Assembly (NCBI RefSeq): GCF_001282785.1
Contig: NZ_CVUA01000001.1
Location: 1,426,001 to 1,490,000, forward strand
DNA length: 64,000 nucleotides
Source: Halolamina sediminis
Lineage (GTDB): Archaea; Halobacteriota; Halobacteria; Halobacteriales; Haloferacaceae
Direction: 5' to 3'
Under the pieces are notes generated by a model. It had not been told where the DNA came from. It did not search any database and worked only from the letters and a program-made list of their open reading frames with translations. Below, piece after piece: positions 58,107 through 64,000 of the stretch. Numbering within the stretch: the stretch's first letter is position 1; each line of letters opens with the position of its first letter. The position numbers were made by a program, and so were the translations under genes.

Positions 58107-60196
58107 CTCCAAGTCACCGTCCCGTCGACTGGCACTGCACGCACTGTCGTCCCCGACGGTCCACGCACGACATCGTACTCCCGGCCACCGCTCGTCTCGG
58201 GTGGCTCCCACTCGATCAGGCTCAGTCTGTCGAACGCCGCCCGGAGGACCTCGATACCGTCCGGCGGCGAGAGGAAGACAAAGACGTTGACGTGGGTCGC
58301 CCCCGGCGGCCGTTGCAGTTCGTAGCTGAACTCCGCCCACTCACGGTCCGTCGACGGGAGCGCCCTCTCTCGCCGCCGGAAGGAGCTGCCGGCAGTATCG
58401 TCGTACCACGAGACGAGCAAGACGAGCTCCCCGTCGGCGTTCGTTCGGTACGTCCCCGACAGGGTGAACTCGTCGTTGGTAACCGGAAGGCGGTTTCGCG
58501 GGGACAGGATCGCTCGGTTGTTGTTCGCCTGTACGCGAACCAGTTCGACACCGCCGGAACCGTCCGGCCCGATCGGCTGGTCGGAGGCGCGTGACTCCCG
58601 CCCGTAGCGCCACAGCGTCCCCTCATAGCGGTCCCCGTCGACGTCGAGATCGTCGAACTCGCCGGTAACGAACCGCTCACGCCCGAGTTGGGTCGTCCCG
58701 TCGGAACTGGCGATCCAGCCCCGAACGCGACGCTGAATCCCGCCCCGGAGTGTCAACGGCTGCTTCGACGGCGGCTCCGCCGTCGGTTGCCACCGTACGG
58801 TGCCGTCGGTGAGCCTGAACGAGTCGTCAGAGTAGCCGGCGAGTTCCCACAGTAGCCGGTCCCGGAGGGACCCAGTCACCCCCCGCGGAACGTACCCCTC
58901 CAACAGGATCGGTTCGATCCGGGCGTTCCGTACACCGTCGGCGGTGACGTCCACCCGAAGCAGCAACGATCGGTACGTCGTCCACAGGTTTTGATCGAAG
59001 AAGAGGTTCCCCAGCGACCATGCGACCAGGGCCCCTCCCCGCGTCTCGAAACCGCCGGACACGTGCGGGTGATGGTTGACGACGAGGTCCGAGCCCGCAT
59101 CGATCGCGGCGTCGGTGAGCGCACGGATCTCGGCTGTCGGCGTTCGTTGGTACTCCTCGCCGCCGTGGATCTGTGTCACGACGACGTCCGCTCGCTCGGT
59201 CGCCACGCGGACGCTGTCGCGGACGGACTCGTCTGTCCCACGGAGGACCCCCGCATCGTCGGGGACAGTGAGCGTCTCGCCCTCCTGTTGGACTGTGTAG
59301 GTTTCCTCGGACTGTTCGGCTGCCCAGTCACGCTCGTACTGCTGGCCTGCGGTCGTGGTCGCGGAGACGAACCCGATCGTCAGGTTGCCACGATCGAGAA
59401 ACGCCGGCTCGGCCGCCGCTGCCGGGTCGAACCCGGCCCCGGAGTGTGCGATCCCCGCGGTGTCGAGTGCGTCGATCGTCTCCTCGAGTCCCGGAGTGAG
59501 GGCATCGAACGCGTGTGTGTTCGCCAGCGCGGCGTAGTCGACGCCGGCATCCGCCATCGACGCGGCGGCGACCGGGTGACTCGTGAAAACGTACGCCTTC
59601 GAGGGGTGTCGCCACGGAGCCGTCGTCAGTGGCGTCTCCAGGTTGACCGACGTGACGTCGGCGCCCCGGAAAATCGGCTCGACGGACCCGAGCAGCCGGC
59701 CGTGTGAGTCCCGACGGTCACTCCCGTGGAGTTGGTAGTGTGACTGAAGGGGGTCAGTGTTCTGCCTGTAGTACCGGCGCCCGAACATCACATCCCCACC
59801 GAAGACCATACTCACGCTGCCGTCTTTCCGCCGTAGACGGACGTCGACCGTCGAGCCGGGCGCCACGGCTCGAGTCACCGATGAGTACCCCTCGCGGGTG
59901 AACTCCATCCAAGCCGGCCCCCCATCGAGCCGTATCTCGTAACTTCCGTCCTCAGCAGTCACGGTTCGCCCGACCGGCTCCCCGTCCCGATACGCGACGA
60001 CGGCGACGTTTGAAACACCGTCGTCGTCGTACACCGTCCCGGTAGCGGTCGTTGACCCGTCCCCACCAGAAACGGCCGTTCGGAGCCGGCCGGAACAGCC
60101 CGCGAGCCCGAACAGAGTACAGCCTGCCACCCCCAACAGTTCTCTTCGTCGCAATCTACCGGCTATCGCAGGTAAAGCAAAATATGTGTTGTGCAT
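58103..60196 (-). CDS. capA: Poly-gamma-glutamate CapA-family lipoprotein
   Basis: 697 aa, first gene of the capsule operon. N-terminal export signal with Arg-rich n-region and lipobox (RLRRRELLGVAGCTLFGLAGC), so lipid-anchored outside. A carboxypeptidase-regulatory-like beta domain follows (about 52-120), then the CapA metallophosphatase-like domain (about 130-430): GGDVMFGR, VTSVNLETPL, ALANTHAFDA, IHGGEEYQ, VNHHPHVSGG and SLGNLFFD. The last ~250 residues form a beta-rich C-terminal domain. Bacterial CapA is ~400 aa, so the extra domains are unusual. It ends with ATGA overlap to capC. Confidence 0.9.
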   Translation of the reverse strand: MHNTYFALPAIAGRLRRRELLGVAGCTLFGLAGCSGRLRTAVSGGDGSTTATGTVYDDDGVSNVAVVAYRDGEPVGRTVTAEDGSYEIRLDGGPAWMEFTREGYSSVTRAVAPGSTVDVRLRRKDGSVSMVFGGDVMFGRRYYRQNTDPLQSHYQLHGSDRRDSHGRLLGSVEPIFRGADVTSVNLETPLTTAPWRHPSKAYVFTSHPVAAASMADAGVDYAALANTHAFDALTPGLEETIDALDTAGIAHSGAGFDPAAAAEPAFLDRGNLTIGFVSATTTAGQQYERDWAAEQSEETYTVQQEGETLTVPDDAGVLRGTDESVRDSVRVATERADVVVTQIHGGEEYQRTPTAEIRALTDAAIDAGSDLVVNHHPHVSGGFETRGGALVAWSLGNLFFDQNLWTTYRSLLLRVDVTADGVRNARIEPILLEGYVPRGVTGSLRDRLLWELAGYSDDSFRLTDGTVRWQPTAEPPSKQPLTLRGGIQRRVRGWIASSDGTTQLGRERFVTGEFDDLDVDGDRYEGTLWRYGRESRASDQPIGPDGSGGVELVRVQANNNRAILSPRNRLPVTNDEFTLSGTYRTNADGELVLLVSWYDDTAGSSFRRRERALPSTDREWAEFSYELQRPPGATHVNVFVFLSPPDGIEVLRAAFDRLSLIEWEPPETSGGREYDVVRGPSGTTVRAVPVDGTVTWR

Positions 60197-60500
60197 GCAG
60201 CCTTACTGTTCGCTCCGAAACGAATTCCGCAGGGCTCGAACTACAGAGGGCGGGCAGAAACATCTGTATATGTGTTACTTTCGGGGGTCGGTCGGTGGAG
60301 AACCGACCTAGTCGGGTGGACGTCCCATCGGCTACCGAAACGGGTCCCGCCGGGGCACACTTGAAGCCGTATCGGCCGTGCCGTGCGGCCGGACGGCGAG
60401 GAGGCGGCGAAAGGAGCGACGGCAGGAAACGGTGGCGAGTACGGGACGCCGCGGGAAAGAGTAAGAACTCCAAACCCCTTGCGCGCCGGTAGAATTCGAG
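60197..60500. other. Gap between tRNA-Ala and the capsule operon
   Basis: About 304 bases without a supported gene. The segment holds the upstream region of capA (minus strand). AT-rich gtatatgtgtta (near 60267-60278) is a TATA candidate but lies ~75 bases from the capA start, so the leader may be long. Short frames in both strands are Arg/Pro-rich and not coding-like. No copy of the tRNA 3-prime end was found here. Confidence 0.5.
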
Positions 60501-60572
60501 TGGACTCGCGGGGATTTGAACCCCGGGCCTTCCCCGTGCCAGGGGGATGATCTACCACTGATCTACGAGCCC
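60501..60572 (-). tRNA. tRNA-Ala (GGC anticodon)
   Basis: 72-nt tRNA on the minus strand. Acceptor stem GGGCTCG pairs with CGAGTCC including the G3-U70 wobble that is the alanine identity element; anticodon arm TCCCC-CTGGCAC-GGGGA gives anticodon GGC; T-arm region GGGTTCAAATCCC. The discriminator base is A and CCA is not encoded. No intron seen. Confidence 0.97.
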
Positions 60573-60600
60573 TCGTCGCACTCAATCGTACCGCGGTCGA

Positions 60601-60608
60601 ATTATTAA
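60601..60608 (-). promoter_or_regulatory. TATA-like box for tRNA-Ala
   Basis: An AT-rich attattaa (minus TTAATAAT) centred about 32 bases upstream of the tRNA 5-prime end, in the usual position for an archaeal tRNA promoter with a short trimmed leader. Confidence 0.6.
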
Positions 60609-60815
60609 GGGCTTCGATGCCCGGACGGCGTGGGGGAGGTCCACACCGGCATCGTCGACGCGGATGGAAAGCCATTAAGCCCCTCGACGGCCACCCTCCG
60701 TTGGGAACAGCACGGCCGCAAATCTGACTCGCTCGGACCGACCGAGCTTGGGATTGCGGAAGTGTACCGACGTGTAGTCGGTCTTTTCGCGGTCAGTGCC
60801 GTTCCAACTCAGACA

Positions 60816-61283
60816 ATGGCACGAATGCATACACGCCGCCGCGGGTCGTCCGGTTCGGACGCCCCTGCGGCAGACGAGCCGCCGGAGTGGAGCGACGTCG
60901 ACGCCGAGGAGATCGAATCCCGCGTCGTCGAACTCGCAGAGCAGGGCCACGACCCCAGTCAGATCGGCCTGAAACTGCGCGACGAGGGCGTGAAGGGCAC
61001 GCCCATCCCGGACGTCAAGCTGGCGACCGGGAAGAAAGTCACCGAGATCCTCGAGGAGAACGACGCCGACGCCGACCTCCCCGAGGATCTGCGGAACCTG
61101 ATGGAGCGCGCAGTCCGCCTGCGCAAGCACATGGACCGGAACCCGCAGGACGCCCAGAACAAGCGCGCCCTGCAGAACACCGAGTCCAAGATCCGTCGCC
61201 TGGTCAACTACTACCAGGGCGACGAGCTCGACGCCGACTTCGAGTACGACTACGAGACCGCCGAAGAGATCCTCGAAGGCTAA
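60816..61283 (+). CDS. rps15: 30S ribosomal protein S15 (uS15, archaeal S13e-like)
   Basis: 155 aa. Begins MARMHTRRRGSSGSDAPAA, with the archaeal/eukaryal N-terminal extension, then the S15 core (LKLRDEGVKGTPIPDVKLATGKKVTEIL and NPQDAQNKRALQNTESKIRRLVNYY). ATG 60816 gives the expected N-terminus. The gene starts an operon with the RecJ-like, Pcc1 and rps3ae genes. The last base of its stop is directly followed by the next start. Confidence 0.95.
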   Translation: MARMHTRRRGSSGSDAPAADEPPEWSDVDAEEIESRVVELAEQGHDPSQIGLKLRDEGVKGTPIPDVKLATGKKVTEILEENDADADLPEDLRNLMERAVRLRKHMDRNPQDAQNKRALQNTESKIRRLVNYYQGDELDADFEYDYETAEEILEG

Positions 61284-62423
61284 ATGTCGAAAGCGCGCCC
61301 AGTCGAGGAGCCACTCGCCGAAACCCTGTCGGCGGCCCCGTTCGTCCGGGTCGCCGCCGCCAGCGACGGCGACAGCCTCGCGGCTGCCGGCCTCCTCGCC
61401 CGGGCGTGTGCCGGGACCGACACCCCGTTCCAGCTCCGCCTCGATGACGCCCCGAACACCGAGGACGCCGTCACCGTCACGATCGGGCCGACCGCCGTCG
61501 ACGGCGACGCGACGCTCGACCGGCCGGCGAGCCCGACCGCGTTCGAACTGGCTCGCCGTCTCGGCACCGGTCCGGACCCGATCCTCGCCCTCGCCGGCAC
61601 GATCGCCGCGGGCGAGACCGTCGAGTCGGCCGACGCGGCGCTCGACGCCGCACGCGACTCGGCGCTGATCGACCGACAGCCCGGACTGGCGCTCCCCACC
61701 GAGGACGTGCCGACCGGGCTCGCCGCGTCGACGCTGCTGCACGGCCCGTTCTCGGGCGACGAGGACGCGGCGGCCGCGCTGGTCGCCGAACTCGACGCCG
61801 GGGGCGAGGCACACGCGGCCGGCGACGACGACGGCAGCGGCGGGGCGTTCGACCGTCGACTCGCCTCGCTGGTCGCCGTCGACACGGTGGCCGCCGAGGG
61901 AGCCGCCGAACGCGCTGCGACGCAGGTCGAGCGCGCGCTCCGCCCGTACGTCACGCCTGACGCGCCGTTCCGCACGCTCGGCGGCTGCGCCGACGTGCTG
62001 GACGCCGTCGCGCGGACCGCCCCGGCCGCCGGCATCCCGCTGGCGCTGGGCGAGGGGTCCGACGACACGACCGACGCCGCGCTCGCGGCGTGGCGGAAGT
62101 ACGGCGCGGCGGTCCACGGCGGGCTGCGGTCGGCGACGACTCGCCGGCACCACGGCGTCTGGCTCCTCGATATCGAGGATGCCGACCCCGCGGTCCTGCC
62201 GGCGGTCGCCCGCCTCGCGCTGGCGTTCCGCTCGCCGGAGCCGGTCGCGCTCGCCGTCACCGACGGCGCCGCGGCCGCCGCCGGCGAGTCGGGGATCGAG
62301 AGCGCCGTCACGACCGCCACGAGCGCAGTCGACGGCACTGGTCACGGCACGGAGACGACTGGCTGGGCGCGTTTCGACAGCGACACCGAACAGTTCACGG
62401 ACGCGTTCCGGGAGGCGCTATGA
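61284..62423 (+). CDS. RecJ/Cdc45-like DHH-fold protein (probably degenerate)
   Basis: 379 aa, starting one base after rps15. Position in the rps15-(RecJ-like)-Pcc1-rps3ae operon matches the archaeal RecJ-like/GAN locus. The N-terminal segment AAASDGDSLAAAGLLARA corresponds to the D-x-D of the DHH phosphoesterase motif, but a clear DHH triad is not visible in the expected place, so the nuclease may be inactive, as in Cdc45. The rest is Ala/Asp-rich, with GGCADVLDAVART and YGAAVHGGLRSATTRRHHGVWL near the C-terminus. Role: partner in replication or repair, inferred from locus. Confidence 0.7.
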   Translation: MSKARPVEEPLAETLSAAPFVRVAAASDGDSLAAAGLLARACAGTDTPFQLRLDDAPNTEDAVTVTIGPTAVDGDATLDRPASPTAFELARRLGTGPDPILALAGTIAAGETVESADAALDAARDSALIDRQPGLALPTEDVPTGLAASTLLHGPFSGDEDAAAALVAELDAGGEAHAAGDDDGSGGAFDRRLASLVAVDTVAAEGAAERAATQVERALRPYVTPDAPFRTLGGCADVLDAVARTAPAAGIPLALGEGSDDTTDAALAAWRKYGAAVHGGLRSATTRRHHGVWLLDIEDADPAVLPAVARLALAFRSPEPVALAVTDGAAAAAGESGIESAVTTATSAVDGTGHGTETTGWARFDSDTEQFTDAFREAL

Positions 62424-62662
62424 GCGGGGATCGCCACGAGGCGACGATCGCCACCACCCACGACGACGCGGGAACGGTGGCGGCCGCGCTCGCTCCCGAC
62501 AACACCGATGCGATGACGACGACCGTCGACGGCGACACGGTCCGGACCGCCATCGTCCGCGAGGACGCCGGCGGGCTGGCCGCCTCCGTCGACGACTACG
62601 TCGTCAACCTCACCGTCGCCGACGCCGTCTGCGAGACGGCTCGGGACACTACTCAACCATGA
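62420..62662 (+). CDS. pcc1: KEOPS complex subunit Pcc1
   Basis: 80 aa, dimerising subunit of the KEOPS complex that makes t6A37 in tRNA. Starts MSGDRHEATIATTHDDAGTV, followed by ALAPDNTDAMTTTVDG and SVDDYVVNLTVADAV, the usual Pcc1 pattern. It overlaps the RecJ-like gene (ATGA) and rps3ae (ATGA), so the four genes are cotranslated. The other KEOPS subunits are not in this window. Confidence 0.85.
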   Translation: MSGDRHEATIATTHDDAGTVAAALAPDNTDAMTTTVDGDTVRTAIVREDAGGLAASVDDYVVNLTVADAVCETARDTTQP

Positions 62663-63288
62663 GCGAGACATCCACCAAGATCGAAGGTAAACGATGGTAC
62701 ACCGTGCTCGCGCCCGAGCAGTTCGACCGGGCCGAGATCGGTGAGACCGTCGCGGAGGAACCGAACCAGGTCGTCGGCCGAACCATCGAGACCACGCTGG
62801 GCGAGATGGAGGGCGACCAGGGACAGAACAACAGCAAGCTCACGTTCAAGATCAACGACGTGGGCAGCGACGCCGCCTACACCGAGTTCATCAAGTACGA
62901 GCTCACGCGGGACTACCTGCGCTCGCTGGTGCGCCGCGGCGCCTCGAAGGTCGCTGCCACCGTCACGCTGCTGACGACTGACGACTACCGCGTCAAGATC
63001 CAGCCCGTGGCGCTGACGACCCAGAAGGCCGACCGCTCGCAGGAGCAGGCCATCCGCTCGGTGATGACCGACATCGTCGAGGAGGCCGCCGAGGAGCGCA
63101 CGTTCGAGCAGCTCGTCGACAGCGTCGTCGAGGGCCGAGTGTCCTCGGCCATCTACGGCGAGGCCAAGGAGATCTACCCGCTGCGCCGCGTCGAGGTCCA
63201 GAAGCTGACTCTCGAAGCCCGACCCGAGGAGGTCGCGGCCGAGGAGGAAGCCTCTGTGGACGTGGACGAGGAAGACGTCGAGGAGTAG
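62659..63288 (+). CDS. rps3ae: 30S ribosomal protein S3Ae (eS1)
   Basis: 209 aa, archaeal homolog of eukaryotic S1/S3A. Starts MSETSTKIEGKRWYTVLAPE, with VGRTIETTLGEMEGDQGQNNSKL, KIQPVALTTQKADRSQEQAI and a highly acidic C-terminal tail (Glu/Asp-rich). ATGA overlap with pcc1. Last gene of the ribosomal operon. Confidence 0.95.
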   Translation: MSETSTKIEGKRWYTVLAPEQFDRAEIGETVAEEPNQVVGRTIETTLGEMEGDQGQNNSKLTFKINDVGSDAAYTEFIKYELTRDYLRSLVRRGASKVAATVTLLTTDDYRVKIQPVALTTQKADRSQEQAIRSVMTDIVEEAAEERTFEQLVDSVVEGRVSSAIYGEAKEIYPLRRVEVQKLTLEARPEEVAAEEEASVDVDEEDVEE

Positions 63289-63389
63289 CCCTCGTTTCGG
63301 CGGATTCACGCGCTTTTTCGCTTTTTCACCGGTCGCGAGCGGCGTCGCCGGCCACGCGCCCGACCGTCGCCGATCGGGGGCGTCGAGAG

Positions 63390-63830
63390 CTACTCGCTCG
63401 CCGTCGGCGTTCGGTCCTCGACGATCACTCTCCCCACCATCCCGCCGCTCTCGTGGGGGATACAGAAGTAGTCGTACTCGCCGGGGATCTCGAACGTGTG
63501 GGTGAACTGGTCGCCGTTGCTCAGCGCGCCCTGGGTCCCGTTGCTCCAGGCCTGCCGGGCGGCGTCCTCGCTCTCGTAGCCGCCGGTCGCGAAGAACTCG
63601 GCGCCGTCGGGGAGCGACGCCTCGTAGGCGGTGACCGTGTGATCGCGGGTGCCTGTGTTCTCCCAGACGACCTCCTCGCCGACGGCGACGGTGACTGTCG
63701 GCGGGTCGAACGAACTCGGTCGCATCCCCACGTCGAACTCGGTGTTCTCGCCCCGCGTCAGCCCGAGACAGCCCCCGAGACTCGCCGCGGCGGCAGCCCC
63801 GGCGGCGGCAAGGTAGCGTCGGCGGTCCAT
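63390..63830 (-). CDS. Halocyanin-like blue copper lipoprotein
   Basis: 146 aa. Tat-like signal and lipobox in MDRRRYLAAAGAAAAASLGG then C, so exported and lipid-anchored. The plastocyanin/azurin fold (about 40-140) has the copper His in TGTRDHTVTAY and the Cys-His-Met set in YFCIPHESGGMVG. The role is electron transfer between respiratory complexes at the outer face of the membrane. Start ATG 63830. It is divergent from the archaetidylserine synthase start. Confidence 0.9.
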   Translation of the reverse strand: MDRRRYLAAAGAAAAASLGGCLGLTRGENTEFDVGMRPSSFDPPTVTVAVGEEVVWENTGTRDHTVTAYEASLPDGAEFFATGGYESEDAARQAWSNGTQGALSNGDQFTHTFEIPGEYDYFCIPHESGGMVGRVIVEDRTPTASE

Positions 63831-63921
63831 ATCTCGGCCTTGGAGGTCGAGCGATTTAGGCGCCGTGATTCCGTCACCCCGAAGGTAAACACGTAAACCG
63901 CCGCCGTGTTTCCGGTCGCCC

Positions 63922-64000
63922 ATGCGCTTGCGGTCGCTCGGCCGTCTCGGTCCAGCCGACGCCGTCACCGTCGGGAACGCCGCGCTGGGGTTTCTCGCGG
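63922..64000 (+). CDS. Archaetidylserine/CDP-alcohol phosphatidyltransferase, 5-prime end only
   Basis: Frame from ATG 63922 runs off the window: MRLRSLGRLGPADAVTVGNA, then ALGFLA. The beginning 'GRLG-ADAVTVANAALGFLA' is the usual start of haloarchaeal archaetidylserine synthase (CDP-alcohol phosphatidyltransferase), a membrane enzyme that links serine to CDP-archaeol. Only 26 codons are seen. Confidence 0.65.
   Translation, partial: MRLRSLGRLGPADAVTVGNAALGFLA

Noticed and set aside
60197-60500. Short open frames between tRNA-Ala and capA on both strands
   Set aside because: Basic, Pro-rich, without consistent third-position bias.
60501-60572. tRNA-Ala as an integration (att) site for the capsule island
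   Set aside because: No duplicated 3-prime tRNA fragment or integrase was found in the window, so no attachment claim is made.

Overview
The window is a stretch of a haloarchaeal chromosome. It is very GC-rich with G/C at most third codon positions. The proteins are rich in Asp and Glu, exported proteins carry twin-arginine (Tat) lipoprotein signals, and many genes have an AT-rich TATA-like box about 25-32 bases before the start codon, as expected for leaderless archaeal transcripts. The archaeal markers are deoxyhypusine synthase, rpS15, rpS3Ae, the KEOPS subunit Pcc1, a bacterioopsin-activator (HTH-10) regulator pair, a SAMP-like ubiquitin fold protein and the start of an archaetidylserine synthase. 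A genus cannot be fixed from the sequence alone. No rRNA, CRISPR array, insertion sequence or prophage was seen; there is one tRNA.

Layout. 1-7.2 kb: a ribbon-helix-helix regulator, then a tightly overlapped operon hyuA-hyuB-creatininase family-CocE hydrolase (amide/ring-opening catabolism). 7.3-13.2 kb: a convergent peptide-type ABC transporter operon (substrate-binding protein, two permeases, two ATPases), separated from the hydrolase operon by three copies of a hairpin-bearing 70-bp repeat. 13.6-16.2 kb: an ABC-2 exporter (two permeases plus ATPase). 16.2-21.3 kb: GNAT, deoxyhypusine synthase, zinc alcohol dehydrogenase and a UPF1-like helicase. 21.5-24.1 kb: cytochrome bd oxidase with a third small membrane gene. 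24.2-29.2 kb: a RIO-like kinase, an AstE/AspA-type M14 protein divergent from a RimK-retropepsin fusion, and an aldehyde dehydrogenase. 29.3-34 kb: a REC-PAS-PAS-PAS histidine kinase, an HTH-10 regulator and an orphan NuoCD fusion.

34.2-42.7 kb: a zinc-ribbon HTH regulator, several small proteins, a Gfo/Idh/MocA dehydrogenase, an SDR, and an M28-type peptidase that shares one palindromic TATA box with a divergent prolidase-like amidohydrolase. 42.8-49.5 kb: four 35-bp repeats, aldehyde ferredoxin oxidoreductase, a MoaD/SAMP3-like operon, an amidohydrolase and a SufS-SufU fusion. 49.6-55.2 kb: a cytochrome P450 divergent from an HTH-10 regulator around a perfect palindrome, an orphan cytochrome b C-terminal domain, a second zinc-ribbon HTH regulator, an M29 aminopeptidase and a small membrane protein.

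55.3-60.2 kb is a complete poly-gamma-glutamate capsule operon (capA, a duplicated-fold capC, and capB with two YegP-like repeats at its front). Its sampled GC is visibly lower than that of its neighbours, and it lies downstream of tRNA-Ala(GGC). 60.8-64 kb holds housekeeping genes: rpS15, a RecJ/Cdc45-like protein, Pcc1, rpS3Ae, a halocyanin-like copper protein and the start of an archaetidylserine synthase. The most unusual features are the capsule operon's domain architectures, the two tandem-repeat arrays whose unit includes the stop codon of the upstream gene, the shared palindromic promoter, the operator-like palindrome beside the P450, and the fusion proteins SufS-SufU and RimK-protease.
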